A stretch of 54,894 nucleotides of DNA, taken from Lyophyllum atratum (lineage: Eukaryota; Basidiomycota; Agaricomycetes; Agaricales; Lyophyllaceae). The stretch covers positions 1 through 54,894 of the forward strand of contig JACGCN010000105.1 of NCBI GenBank assembly GCA_014905825.1. The letters run 5' to 3'. Both the position numbers and the translations under genes were made by a program. The notes beneath the pieces are model-generated. The model was not told where the DNA came from. It saw only the letters and a program-made list of their open reading frames with translations, and did no database searches. Positions 33,817 to 46,859 of this stretch are shown here, piece by piece. Position 1 is the first letter of the stretch. Each line of letters opens with the position of its first letter.

Positions 33817-35706
33817 TTATTGCTTCGGCATCCTCTGTTCAGACTCTGCCAGCTCCACGCCCCGCCCTACCGCAGTCTCACTAGCCACCCTTCGCCCATC
33901 AACGTTGCCCACACGCGGAGTACGGGCCGCATCTTCTCCCTGCACCCGCATCTTTCCCTTCCCCGTCTCTCCCTGCTGGATAGTCTCACTCAGCTCCTTC
34001 CTCACTTCATCATCCTTCTGTACGGGTGAAACCTCCTCCTCGCCCTGCTCCCGCTCATCCTCCTTTGGAACCCCATCCACTTCGCCCGCAAGCATATCTG
34101 CTATACCAAGATAAAACGTCGCAGGGCGGAACTTGATTTCCTTGCCCATCATCTCAGCCCACTTGTACCGCGCGGTGTTGATCCATCCAACGAGGTCTAG
34201 GTGGTTCACGTGTGAGAGCGTACCGAGGTACGTACCCTGTACAGGTGAGGGTTAATAACGCCTCAAGGGAGGGGCTATAGGAGTACGTACCCATTTAGAC
34301 GACTCGACGGAGACGAGGCCGTCGTTTGGGCCCTCCCTTTCGAGGATCACAGAGTGGGGCCATCTGCACAGAATGAGCTCTGGTGTAAAAGCGAATACTA
34401 CAAGGCGCAGGACTCACTTCCACGTGTCAATCAGCCCGGGCTCGTACACAGCGCCCCAACTGAAATACCGCACGCCCTCAACATCCGGCGTTTCCTCGTT
34501 GAACTTGCGCATGCTTTCGAGAGTGAGCGACTCGAACGCCTTGCCGTCGCCGCCGCCGTTTGGCAAAAGGTCGAGGAGAGAGAGGATGGAAGGCATGCGG
34601 GTGGGGCCGATGGTGGAGAGAAAGTGATCCGCAAAGGAGGAGCCGCGATGCGGGGTGGCAATGGTAGTGATAGAGAGGACGGAGAACTTGCGCTGGGTGA
34701 GGTGGGTAGTAAGGTATCGGCAGTCGAGACCTCCCTACTGTGATGTTAGTTTTTCGTGTGGTTTTCGCGTAAAAGTTACATACCATACTGTGCCCGATGA
34801 GATGGACACTGCGGCCGGGGTAGACTTCAGAAACCTTTTGCTCGAGAACTTTGGCACGCTCGACGGGGCTGCTGGTAGCGGGCACGCGGGTGATGAGGAC
34901 CTCTGTGCCGTTGGCCTCCAGGACCTCCTTGATGCCGCGCCAATGGGTGACCTGCATGGGGGCGATGGCAGGGCCGATGGTGACAGAGTCGAAGCCGAGC
35001 AGACCATGGCAAAAGACAACAGGGTTCTTGGGAGAGCGATCTGGTAGTGGTTAGTGCCGGGGTGCTGGGAGAAGGGGTAAGGCGACGGACATTTTTTGCG
35101 CAGTTTGTGCTGCTGCTGCTGGATGTAGTCTGCGCGATCGTCTTGGTTGAGGAGGGTAGTGACATTCTCCTTGTTCTCGGACTGGAACCACCATCGAGAC
35201 AAGGTTGGACTTGGGGTAGAAAGAGTGAGGGCAGATGAAGTTGCGGAGGAGGTGGACATGGATCTGACATGGTCGCGGGATGAGAGGGAGCGAAGGGAGT
35301 CGAGAGAGGATTGGGCTGGGGTGGAGTGGGTGAGGAGAAGGGGGGCATGTGACGGGGAGGGCGACGGTGAGGGGTGGCTAGACACGGATAACGGAGGAGA
35401 GAGAGACGATGTCGGCAGGGTGGAGCGCGTCAGGTTGTCTAGAAACGGTGGAGGTCGTCTCAAGTCGGGTAGGAGGGCGGGAGGAGGGCGAACGGGTAGA
35501 GGCGGGGACGGGAGGGGTTCATGGAGAGCCTCGTTGAGGGAGGCGAGGGTGGGGGACGGGGGAGTGCTGGAGAGCGGGGTGGACGACGAGGAGAGGGATG
35601 TCCGCCAGCGCAGGACTGGTAAATTGGATGAGATGCGGGGCATGTCTGCGAGCAGAGAGTCGAGTCTGTTTGCAAGAGCTGGCCGCCGTCCGTCGTCGTC
35701 CAACAT
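33817..35706 (-). CDS. Lipase-like alpha/beta hydrolase (triacylglycerol lipase type)
   Basis: After a long Ser/Pro-rich low-complexity N-terminus (about 230 residues) the catalytic domain begins KNPVVFCHGLLGFDSV, which carries the oxyanion HGLLG. It continues with LITRVPATSSPVERAKVL and the nucleophile elbow GHSMGG near residue 330, interrupted by a 49-nt intron (34735-34783) between Met and Gly. ATPHRGSSFADHF follows, the acid is probably in NDGLVSVES, and the histidine in LGTLSHVNHLDLVGW. The C-terminus is an acidic, Glu-rich tail. Similar fungal proteins are called triacylglycerol lipases, with yeast Tgl2 as a possible relative. Substrate and location are not known. I start at the ATG at 35706 (MLDDDGRRP) because the frame upstream has no ATG. 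Confidence 0.82.
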
Positions 35707-36526
35707 CAGTCTGCAAATCAGCTGTGACGTCACACATGCCTCCCTCTCTTCCCTCCATCCTTCCCCACCAGCCCGCCCTCTCCGACAGCAAGTCCCCTCT
35801 CTTCTCCACTCGTGTCATGCTCACACTCCACAGCCACCACCACCCTGCAGCAGCTTCAGGCTGCCCTAGACCTCGCCAAGGTCACTTCTCCCGACCAGTC
35901 AGTCCTCGCCTTCTTGCTCTTCCGATCATGTTTAACCCCTTACAGAACGCCCATATACATATGTGCTGTTCAAAGTCTGTGTCCTTTCTTTTGCAGGTTG
36001 CTATTGCTCTCATCGCGGTCTAGACTGCGTTCGCCTCTACCCTACCCGTGACCGCCTGATGCTGCACCGCAAGCGCGACCACGATGCCCAGGATGATTCA
36101 CTCATCATCACCTGGAACGAGTGACTTTGAACATGGACATCTGTACATCACTGTTTCATCAAGTCCAACGAAAGCCGATAGCCTCGTTGCGAAGGAGACG
36201 ACATATCATTATCCGTATCTACATTTGCCAGTTACTGTAAATTTATGTTTGGGTGGCAATAGACCAGTAACACAAACACCCACAAATTTGAGCAAGAAGT
36301 TTGTCGTTTGGTACGAAGTCCTGATATCAGGCAGGCCTGCTCTGCTCGACGTTGATCCCCACACTCACCCTCTCTACCCACACCCTGGCCCACTGACCCC
36401 CTCACCGCCGTCACCATTGGGAATAATCACCCAAAGTCTACCCAACCTTCCCCTTCTCCCTCTCCACCCCCGCCCGATCAACCAGCCATACCGTCCCTGG
36501 GAGACTCAAGCACCAGGTCCAGACGA
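35707..36526. promoter_or_regulatory. Divergent upstream region of lipase and kelch genes
   Basis: 820 nt between outward start codons. A segment near 35834-35900 in one frame reads like protein (TTLQQLQAALDLAKVTSPDQ) and is followed by a possible GT-AG intron, but no in-frame ATG supports it. It could be a 5' exon, an upstream ORF of the kelch gene, or chance. Otherwise pyrimidine-rich leader-like sequence. Confidence 0.35.
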
Positions 36527-39500
36527 ATGTCCTTCTTCTCTAGGAAGAAGCAGCAGCCTCCACAACAGGCCCCGGCAGGTGTCCCCATTGCACAGACACC
36601 CAGCCAGGCCTTGGCTCAGATCTCCGGCAACGCCAGCAAGGAGGGGAACATTGGCCAGCAGCAACAGCCTTCTAGTAGTCTCCGTACTGAGAACCCTCTT
36701 GATGCGTCAGTTTTTCCTTTGGACTATATATAGTATTCATCTCATCCTGCCCCGCTCCCTAGTGCTGGTGCGAGTAACCCCCAACCTGCACAGCAGCGCA
36801 CTCGCAACGGCAGTCCCAATGGCCCTGGGGCTTCTGTTCAACCCTCCAACTCCGTTCAGGCCAGCCAGCCATCTCAACGACCGGCCTACCCCTGGTCTGC
36901 CCGCCGCCTCAACCTCCCCCCACCCGTTGTACTGAACAAGCCCGGCATTGTTCCCCCCACCTCTCCCTCGCCTTCTCCGTTCCCCCGGTACGGTCATTCC
37001 CTTCCGGCGACCGCGACGGCTTCCGGAGACCTCTATCTCTTCGGTGGTCTCGTCCGTGAAGTCGCACGCAATGACCTCTACCTCTTCTCTGCGCGGGACA
37101 ACTCTGCAACCCTCCTCCAGACCGGCGGCGAGGTGCCGTCCGCGCGGGTGGGCCATGCGAGTGCGCTCGTTAGCAACGTCCTTATCGTGTGGGGCGGCGA
37201 CACCAAGGCAGACGGCAAGTCCAAGGAAAAGCAAGACGACGGGCTCTATTTATTGAATTTGGGTACGGCATCAGAACGGGATGTGCGTTTGTTTATGGCT
37301 AATCAAATCTATGTACAGTGTCGAGAGAGTGGACGCGCGTGTCGGTACATGGACCGGGGCCTGTTGGACGTTATGGACATGCAGTGACGATGGCCGGATC
37401 CAGGTTTATAGTTTTTGGAGGCCAAGTTGACGGAGAGTTTTTGAACGAAATGTGGTGCTTCGATCTGAATTCCCGTAAGCGCCCAACATCATTTTTACTT
37501 TTTATTCTGAATTAAGCGCTATGTAGTCCGAACTAAGGCTGTCTGGGAATTCATGGAACCAGCAGGAGGAGATGTTCCTGCCAGGAGGACGGGCCACGTT
37601 TGCGTAACACATGGGGATCGCATCTACATGTATGCCTCCTTTGCTTCCCTTCCTATATATAGCACTCATTGCTTTGGTGCAGCTTCGGCGGAACGGATGG
37701 CCAATACCACTACAATGATACCTGGGCCTTTGATCTTCTGACGCGGCAATGGTCAGAGCTGCAGTGTATAGGCTTCATTCCCACGCCACGCGAAGGACAT
37801 GCTGCTTCAGTGATTGACGATGTCATTTACGTGTTCGGTGGTCGAGGTGTCGACGGGAAGGACTTGAGCGACCTGTCTGCTTTCAAAATTTCGAGTTCGT
37901 GGTTCATCGCCTTGCGGGCTGATATATGTGGTTGACCAGTTTGATGATTAGATCAGCGATGGTACATGTTCCAAAATATGGGACCGTCGCCCAGTGGGCG
38001 GTCTGGACATGCCATGGCATCGGTGGGATCTAGAGTATATGTACTCGGTGGCGAGTCCTTTACGCCTTCAAAGACTGATGACTCTGGTCTGGTTCACGTC
38101 TTGGATACTAGTGCGTGCTACCTACTAAATCGTCATCGAGCTCCTACGACTAACATTTGTAATCTCTAGAACACATCAAATACCCTGCCTCTAAAGATCC
38201 ACCGCCACAGACCGTCCCCTCCTCAGCCCAAGGCCTCCAGCGTAAACCCTCCGCCAACCCCAATGTCGCGCAGTCACCTGCCGTGGCCCAACTCGCACAC
38301 TCGACAATAAACGGCCGCTCCATGTCTCCCAGTACCGTACCCTCCGACTCTGAGGAATCACGTCGCGCCATGTCTCCCGCTGGTGCGCGCTCAGTGAAGC
38401 CTGCCAATGGCGTTGTTCAACAGCCATTCCCGAACGGCAAGCCCAAGGCACCCACGCGGCCGCGCCGGGACGACGACGACGGCCTCGGAACCGACGACGG
38501 TCTGGATGGTGCCGCAACGAGTGAATCGCATGGGACGAGGGAACGGACGGTATCGCCGGACCAGCAGGCCCGTTCGAAAAGTCCGCAGTTCAGTGTCGGC
38601 GGCGGGACGAACAGCCGTGCTGTGTCGCCCAATGGAGACACGTATATGACACCACAGCAGCAGCCCAACATGATCGGCGTGATTAACGGGGTTGGTGGAC
38701 GGTCGTCGCCTGCGGTTATGGAGAGGGACCGCACCAAGACGCCCACGGACGCGTTCTACGGGAATATCAACCCGCCGGGCTCACCTGCACCTGGGGTGAA
38801 TGGGTTTGGGCATCACCGACCGGGATCGAGGACTGGAGGTGGTGGGTCCGTGGGCAATGTAACGGCAGATCTGATTAGGGATTTGAAGGCAAAGGAGGTG
38901 GAGATGGAGGGCGTGAGGAGGCAGGTGGCGTGGATGAAGGAGGCATTGGCGAAGGCGTCCAAAGCTGGCTTTGCGTATGCCGATGTAGAGCTAGGGGAGG
39001 ATAGGGAAGAGGGCGGGCAAAATACGGAGATGGCTCTGAAGTTTAAGCAGTTCAAGGCGCAGATCCAGGTAGGTTTATCCACGCGTGTTGGAGGTCAAGA
39101 TGTTCATGTGACGTTCGCAGACCGTGATGGTAGAGCAGGCAAGGCAAGCCTCTGAACGCGTCACAGAATCAGAACGGGTAAAAGCAACAGCCACCCAGGA
39201 GGCGGCTTATTACCGTGCGAAACTGGCGGCGATGGAGAACTCGGACGAGATAGATGTGGGACGTCTGGAGCGTGATCGTATTGCAGACTTGGAACGCCGT
39301 ACGTCAGACCTTTTGAGCGAGCGCTGGGCGCAGGACCGGAAGCTGAGCGAGCTCGCCGACTCCCTCGCACTTCAAACCACTCTTTGCGAGCAAGCCGAAG
39401 CCCGCGCCGCCGACGCGACCACGCGCGCAGAGATGGTCGACGAGACGCACGACAGGACACTGAAGCGCCATAACGAGCTGCAAGACCAATTTGATAGCCT

Positions 39501-41376
39501 TGAGGCCAAATTCCGTGACCAGGCCCAGGAGCTTCTTACACAGACGTCCCTCCTGGAGCAGCGGGAGGCCGAGGAGCTGCACCTGCGTGCCCTGGTGGAC
39601 GAACTTACACATTCAAAGGACCAGCATGTCCGTGCTCTTGATCAGACGCGGGTCGCATTGCAGGCAGCGTCATCCCGGGCGGAGGAGGTTGATATCCAGT
39701 ACCAGCGCGCAAGGGAGCAAATCGGAACGCTCGGGGCAGATCTTGCAGAGCTGCGTGGGGAGGTGGAGGCGAGGACGGCAGAGGCCGATTCAGCGCGGGT
39801 GAGGTTGACCGATGTCGAGAATTCGTGGGCGAAATCCCGCGAAGAGGCTGATGCGTTCCGGGCGCTTACGACTGGAGGTCTGGGCGAGCTGCTGGACTCG
39901 CATCGGGATCTCAAGACTGATGAGGACCGGTTGGCACGAGGACACGCGGAGAAGATTCAGGCAGTGGAGGCCGAGTCACAGTCGTTGAGGTTGATGCTGA
40001 AGCAAGCCGCGCACCGTGTCGAGGAGGCACAAACCAAACTGACGGAGGAAAGACAGCGCGTCCGAGAACGTGAGACAGAACATTCACTCTTGCGCTCACA
40101 AATCGTTGGGCTGCGTGCTCAGGTCTCAAATGCTGCTTCTGATACCGGCCGCCTCCGTAAAGAGGTTGCTGACAGGGAGGCGACACTCCGTGACAAGGCT
40201 AAAGAAGCATCGGATGCGACTCATAAACTTGTCATGCTCCGCAACTATCTCGCAGAACACGGCATCGGCATCGACGAGGCTGACTTCCGGGCGTCTTCGA
40301 GGGCTACTGGTCGTGGATCCCCTGCAGCCATCGCAGAGCTGGAGAGTAAACTCGCGGAGCGTATGCGGTTACACGAGATTGCGCAGCGGGAGCTTACGCA
40401 GGCTGTTCGCCAAAAGCGGGATGCTGAAGTGCAAGCGTCGCAGCTGTCAACACAGCTCGATCACCTTCGATCAACCCAGAGCCAATCTCGCAACAGTGAT
40501 CCAGAGGCAGAAGCTCGTGCTGCTGATGCTGAACGCAAGCTCGAGGAGACCGAGCGTGGCTACAAGGCGAGGATGCAACAGATGGAGGAAGACTATCAGC
40601 TAGCAGTTCACTACGTGAAGTGAGTGGTGTCTCAAGCCCACTTAATCCAGTATCCTGACATTCTTTACCTCAGGGGCACCGAAAAAATGATGCGCAGGAT
40701 GAAGGACGAGTTGACGAAACAGAAAAATGCCAATACGGCGCTCCAAAGTGAACTTGACACAGCCTCTCGTGCCAAATCGCCTCCCGATCCCAGAATCCGT
40801 GTCAACGGTCGCTCAACCCCTTCTGCCGAAGAAGAAGTGTTGCGTTCTCAAGTTACGGATGCACAAAAGCAGGCCCAACGTGTCCAGGCCGAAAACAAGG
40901 AACTCCGCCAACGTCTTGATTTGCTCGAGAAGGATCTCGACGCCCTTCGGGACAATCTTGTAGCGTCGCAAAGGGAGTCAGACGACAGGCTCAGCCAAGT
41001 CGAGGAGCTACAACATGATATTGAACGTCTGCAGTCTTCTTTGGTGATCGCACGAGGTGGCCACGAGGAGACGCTGTTGGAGAAGCTCAGCAATGAAAAC
41101 ACAACACTTCGACGCGAGAACGAGCAGCTCTCCCACAAAATTGGCCTTCTGCTTGAGGTAGAACAGCCTTCGTTCGGCCAAGGTCGACCCATGTCTGGTG
41201 TGTCCGCTCGGCGGATCAGCACATCCAGTTCGGAGAATGCATTGGCATTCGAACACCTCTCGAGCGAGCTGGACGACTGGCAGCGACAACTTGCGAGCTC
41301 AATGAGCAATCGACGGCCATTGAGCGATTTTGAATCAGAACCTGTTGCTGAGAGAACTAGGTCGCCCCGCTCATAA
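36527..41376 (+). CDS. Kelch-repeat coiled-coil polarity protein (Tea1/Kel1-like)
   Basis: Tea1/Kel1 proteins ride on microtubule plus ends or mark growing cell ends and recruit formins. After a Gln/Pro/Ser-rich start there are six kelch blades, each with the double-glycine signature (LYLFGG, LIVWGG, FIVFGG, IYIFGG, IYVFGG, VYVLGG) and the RxGH turn (RYGHS, RVGHA, RYGHA, RTGHV, REGHA, RSGHA). A Ser/Pro-rich linker of about 250 residues follows. Then comes a very long coiled coil from about 38860 to the end ([20 protein letters not shown], many heptads in 39124-40623 and 40681-41300). The tail is Ser-rich. About 1,450 residues. Small introns separate blades. ATG at 36527 ([10 protein letters not shown]) is the first in frame. 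It converges on RRP5. Confidence 0.87.
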
Positions 41377-41573
41377 CATTCTTTTTTGCTACCACCCAAT
41401 TTATGTTGCATATACCCTCTATTGTTCCCTTTAACTCCGTCCCTCACATTCGCTTGGATTTTTCCCGTAACTTTAATTTAGTTTTTTTCGTGCTTTCGTT
41501 GCCTCCATCATCGCTCTAAGTATATATTTCCCATTATGAGCAGCATGTAGCTGTTGTGATTGAAATGATAATT

Positions 41574-44500
41574 TTACGACGCGTTTGCCCGCTGTGTCCA
41601 TTCAATGGCCTTCTGCTTGACAACTTGTGCACCGTCTTCATCTCCGAGCTTGCGTTCCAACTCTAGCCATTTTTTGAAGAACGACCTGGAGTAAGAAAAA
41701 TCAATGCACTGTGCCAAGGCAAATTTCAAAGGATGACTGACTTGGCTTTATGGCTCGTCATCTTGAGAGCCAGTACTCGTTCGAATAGATTCCTATTTTT
41801 TCCCACTTGAGCCACAGGGACAATGGATAGAAATGCTGCATACCGTATGCTCTGGATATCACCCTGTCCAGCCTCCATATCCATGTATATCGACCACAAA
41901 TCCCATCGCTTCGGATGCGAATCTATAATGCCTTCGAACAGCGTCTTTCCGCGTTCAGGTTCGCCCTGCTTATATTCCAGCTGAGCAAATTTAGATATGG
42001 TTTTCAAGTCTGTGATTGGATCGTTCCTCAGCGTCAGGGGACCGAAGACTCTTCAAAAAGACGTACGCTTCCGCTTTTCGAGACTCTGCAAGCTACGGGG
42101 AAGTAACTTCCTCGCTTCCTCGATATCACCTCTCCGCAGATAATACTCCCCGAACAGCGTCCAGACCTTGGAACTTTGACCGAACTTTTTAGATGTACGT
42201 TTGAACTGCTCTTCAGCCTTCTAATGGTAGATATGTTAGCTCTATTGAGTGATTTCTGATCGATAACGACAAACCTCGTGTTTCTCTGCCTGGTCAAGAA
42301 TAGAAGCAAGTCGAAGATGGATAGTTTTCGAGTCATTGGCCCGAGCCGCTTCTCTGAAAGTGGCTTCCAGGGTTTCGTCTGTGCCATAGACGTTCTCCAA
42401 GTTCAGGAGCGCGATCCATACGTTCAGTCGCTCCTGCTCCTCGCGGAAGTTGATGGTGCGTATCGCCCTCTGAGCGATTTCTCGAGCTTTGTCGATTTCA
42501 GAAAGTTGGAGTTGGAAGGACATGTATTGGATCCAGAGGTAGGACGAATTTGGCGAGCCCAAAAGAGTGCGCTCGAAGTCCGCGTTTGACTCTGGTGTCT
42601 TGGTATGCATATCAGCAGTAAGGTCGTGCTCGATTTCTTTCCGCTTCCGCTTCTTCTTCTTGCTCGGCTGGCTCTCGGGGTCACTTTCCTCGGACGACGA
42701 GCCTGTGTCAGGTTCCTCCTCTGCTTGAGGTTTAGTGCTTAACCATTGGAAACCATCGGCGAGCTTCAGAGAAGGAGTAGGAATTGCTGGTGAGGGGTTG
42801 GACACCCGAGAACTAGACGCGGCAAAAACTTGCGCGCTTGGGTCGAGGTCGACATCCATGACGTCCTCTTCTTCGTCTGCGGTGGCAGCCTCGTCGTCTA
42901 GTTCAGATAAGTCTCCGTCTTCACCAATCAGCCCAAGGGATTCTTCATCCGTCTCTTCCGCCTCCATTCGGTCATCCTCAAAATCCTCTTCACCGAAATG
43001 GGAAGGTTTGAGACTCAGGGAGATTTTGCCCTTCTCAACCATCAAGACCATCGCTTTCACGCGGTCCCCTTCGCGGAAGCCCCGGAGTGCAACGTCAACG
43101 TCGGCATCTTTGTTGTCCGAGAGCTATACCATCATTCGGGGTTCAGATCCTGCGACAACCAATATTCTGAGCCACATACCTGGGATTTATGACATAGACC
43201 GGTAAGCTTGGAATTTTCGACTTGAATGAAAAGTCCGTAATCCTCAGTTCTTTTGACGACTCCATCGACTTTTTGACCGATTTGAAGATCACCCGCGGAC
43301 AGTTGCGACGGATTCTTCGATATACCAGTACGGAAAGACATTTCAATCTTTTTCGTCTCGGGGTCCACGCTGGTTCATCTCATTAATAACATTGCATCTC
43401 GACTGGACTAGATATCCCACCTGAGAATTCGGCCCTTGACCAGCTGGTTGGCTGTAAAACGTTCCTTCCACTCTTTGACATACTGCGAACCATGAATTTA
43501 TATTTCTTATGAATGGTACTTGGAGATACTTACCTCGTCAAAGAGTTCCCGGATCTGGACACGCGCATCGATATCTCGTCCCAATGTGACGAAAAGACCA
43601 TGCTCTGCAACGCTTTTGATGAAACCACGGACAGTCTCACCAGCTTGCAGACCACCAACGTCGCTGATATCACGATCGACGACGGTCTTGACTTGGTCGG
43701 GATACATCCTAGAGTGACGCGTGGAGAGGATCAGTTGTTTTCTGCCTTGGTCGATACCAACAACTGCGGCTTTGAGAAGAGAATCGATTGGTGGGAATTG
43801 AACGCCTGCCTCATAATCATCACAAGTGTCCGTGGGATGCAATATTCCTCCAATGTGGGCGCCGATTTTCACCAAGGTTCCGTTCTGGGTATGACGAGTG
43901 ACACGACCGCCGACAATTTGTCCAATGGTGATAGACTCCATCGTCAGAGTATTCTTTGAAGGTAAAGCCTCCTTGGCTTTGGGTTTGTTCGCAACGATGA
44001 CGAAGCCCTTCTCCGGATTGCGAGTAACGACGACCAAATTTTCCAGCTTGTCACCGGTCTTGAGAATAGCACAAAGCTGAGCCACTGATTGACTGCGATG
44101 GTTTGCCAGGTTTTTTAGAGATATCAGGGCTCGAACTAGCGTCGGCTGGAGAGTAAGCACAACGTTGTCCTTATGAACCTCGGAGATCGTTGCATCCACG
44201 ATATTTCCGATTTCAACAGTGCTAATGTCGGTTACAGCAGACTTGAAATTTGGGGCAGCTTGACGAATGCTAGCAATGATGCGTGCCTGCTCTGGTTCGA
44301 CAGCAATGATGCGTACTTTCACAACCCGTCCAACTGGGAAGGACTCAGCGAGCTTAGGAAGAGCTGTTTCACTGTTCGGAAGATGAATTGAAGTGAGCAA
44401 CGAGCTAAGTCGAGTCTCTTACCTGACTTCTCTGAGTGGCACCATCGCTTTGAGGTTATTGTAGAATTCAACCAGTAGATGTTTCTCGTATACTTTGAAG

Positions 44501-46703
44501 ATAACGGCATGCGTGAGGATCCCGACTTCCACGTCAACGAATGTCGATATCACTGGTAATGTAGACTCCAAGAGTGTCTTTTTCGCAGTTAAGGAGATGC
44601 GTTTGCGATCACCGTCGACCGCCAGCACCTGTCAAAGACCCTGAGTTATGGGGCTCATTATGCAAGTAAAAATAAATACCCGACACTTGATGCTTGCGCC
44701 AATTTTGAAACGCTTCGAAGGTTGCTTCAAGGTGATATCCGCGTAGTGATTTGGCCAGACGACGCCGTCGATGCTTCCAGTGAGCGAAACGAATAATGCA
44801 GACCCAGTTAGTTTCTTTATTGTTCCCTTCACGACCTCGCCGACTTGAAAATCAGTGATTTGTAGAAACTTCTGTTCAAGAATTGAAGGCTTGAAGGAGA
44901 GCTGTAGAAGCCCATCAAAAGGGAAGTAACCAGTTACACGGGCCCGATGGAGGGAGCCGATTTTCCAGGGGCCGGATGAAGAAAGAGAAGGGACATGATC
45001 ATCGGAAACATGGGATATCTGGGACCGGCTGTCAGATGAGGAACGCATATAAAATTATTCCACGCACATGGACAAAGCCTTCCAGACCAGGTTCGACCTC
45101 CGCAACGACTCCACGTTCAGATTCAAGTCTTGTGACCTTAACAGTTTCCACGATCTTCCCCACTGGGTATGCCTCCTGCATTGTCACGCCGCCTGACCTT
45201 TTCTCTTCTCTTCCGAGTCGTCGAGGACTGAGGCCTACCACATGCTCCGTAAGAGCCAACGAGAACCGTGGCGGACTGGACGAGAAATCGTACAAGACTC
45301 GGGCTTTGATCTTCTTCCCCACTTTGTATGGTTTTTCGGCGTCATGTCGCATATGGATCTGATCTACAGTCCCCTCGAAGAATCCTAAGACTTGGAGATT
45401 GAGACCACTGGGATTAACAGCAGTGATGAGGGCTTGAACTAATGTCCCTGGTAGTAGGGACGAGGCGTTCGTTACTTCCGAAAGCTTCGCAAATGAGAGT
45501 GTCAGTGTCAGTGCCTAGACCCGTGAAAGGCCAGTACGCACAGATGACGAGGAGAACGTCGAGGAGCCAACAACAACGTTACATGTACGTCCATTGCTCG
45601 AAAGTTTGGTCACGGTTGCATCTAGCAATTGACCTAAATAAAGCTTCTTGCTTTCTCCGAAAGGTCCCTGTTTGGCATCCTTGAAAGATAGGAAGCCAGA
45701 AACGTCCGGGACTCCGATATCCAGAATATATCCATGGTCTTCAATACTTTTGACGGCGCCAGTTATTGTCTGAGGATAGGTATGAAAAAGGTCAGCATGC
45801 GAAGGTTACGTCTTGAGAGGTTGGTACTTACAAAACCCGCTTTCAAGTCGGATTTCTGGACCCCAGCATTGACACGTTCCGGGACAAGGCTTAATTCGAC
45901 TCTTCGACTAGACCTTGCGACCTCATCTCGCGACTTAGCAATAACGGAGACATCTGTTGAGCCATGGGCATGTACAGCTGTAACCACTGTCCGAACATAC
46001 TGCCCTTCGTGGAATGTTTCGGACAGATCGGGAACACGAGGCTGGGGTATCCGTTCTTCGTCCTCTTCGTCGACTTCCGGCTCCTCTTCTGATTCGTCCA
46101 TGCCTTCCAAAAGTTCCGTAAATTGAGTCGAGATATTGGTGAGAGGAATATGCGCGAATAGTTGATTGGGGAGAGATACAATTAGTGCCAGGGGTTGAAT
46201 GGATATGATCTGGCCAAGGATCTTCATGCCTATGTTTATTCGCTACAGGGGCAATGTAACTGCGTCAGTAAAACAAAGTACAGGGATATCTAGGCAGTCG
46301 ACACACCTTGTAGTTCAAGTGTTCGATCCGAATCCTGTCATTCTTCTCTGCTGCTGCATCACCAACAGCCTTCTGCACCTCGGATTTTCTCTTCCTTTTT
46401 TTAGCCGTCTTGGCCTGAGATTGAGCATCCTGCAACAAGTATTAGGGTTGCATGGCTCGGTGAGTAAAGAGGACGCACCTCAAATAGCTCCTCATTGGCC
46501 TCCTTGACAGCTTCGGCTCGTATAGTCTTCACTTCGAGTGGTGTGAAGGAAGTCCCGCCACCACGAGGAAAGTCTACCTCTTCTGCAACGAGAGTAGAAG
46601 TAGCTGGGACGGAGGGTTTTAATTGTTTTGCATCAGTGACCTTGGTTTTTTTGGATTTGTGGGTCGTCGAGGATTCCTCCAATGCACGCTTCTGTGCCGC
46701 CAT
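41574..46703 (-). CDS. RRP5: rRNA biogenesis protein Rrp5 (S1 repeats plus HAT/TPR repeats)
   Basis: Rrp5 is a nucleolar factor needed for early processing of both 18S and 5.8S/25S precursors. The N-terminus (MAAQKRALEESSTTHKSKK) is basic and disordered. From about 46230 down to 43100 a series of S1 RNA-binding domains follows, recognisable by repeats such as VGEVVKGTIKKLTGSALFVS, QKVDGVVKRTEDYGLFIQ and AGETVRGFIKSVAEHGLFV. An acidic region (DLSELDDEAATADEEEDVMD) separates these from the C-terminal HAT/TPR half (ADFERTLLGSPNSSYLWIQY, YKQGEPERGKTLFEGIIDSH, FFKKWLELERKLGDEDGAQ). The stop is TAA at 41574. Length about 1,480 residues, typical of the family. It is divergent from the SF3A2 gene over a 156-nt gap. 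Confidence 0.92.
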
Positions 46704-46859
46704 CTGTGCTTGACTAGTGGAAGGTATTAAAGCAGGGATGCGACCAAAGCGTGCAGAGAATTTTTGAAGTGATCAGGCACGAGATCTAGAAAAGCTTGCA
46801 GCGCTTACATCATCAAACGAACTTTCTGCCATCCGCTGCCACACAGCTCAAACCGTGCA
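46704..46859. promoter_or_regulatory. Short bidirectional promoter region between RRP5 and SF3A2
   Basis: 156 nt separate the divergent starts of a ribosome-biogenesis gene and a core splicing gene, which suggests shared control of growth-linked expression. No specific site was identified. Confidence 0.45.

Noticed and set aside
34735..35047. C-terminal half of a 332-codon frame in the lipase locus
   Set aside because: Only its first two thirds is the lipase N-terminus; beyond the intron near 35050-35090 the catalytic domain continues in another frame.
29915..35706. Biosynthetic cluster of P450, hydrolase and lipase
   Set aside because: The hydrolase is S-formylglutathione hydrolase, a housekeeping enzyme, and no core synthase, transporter or regulator is present.
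36084..36935. 283-codon frame overlapping the start of the kelch gene
   Set aside because: It is another frame of the kelch exon and its leader, Pro/Ser-rich without conserved motifs; the kelch frame carries the recognisable blades.
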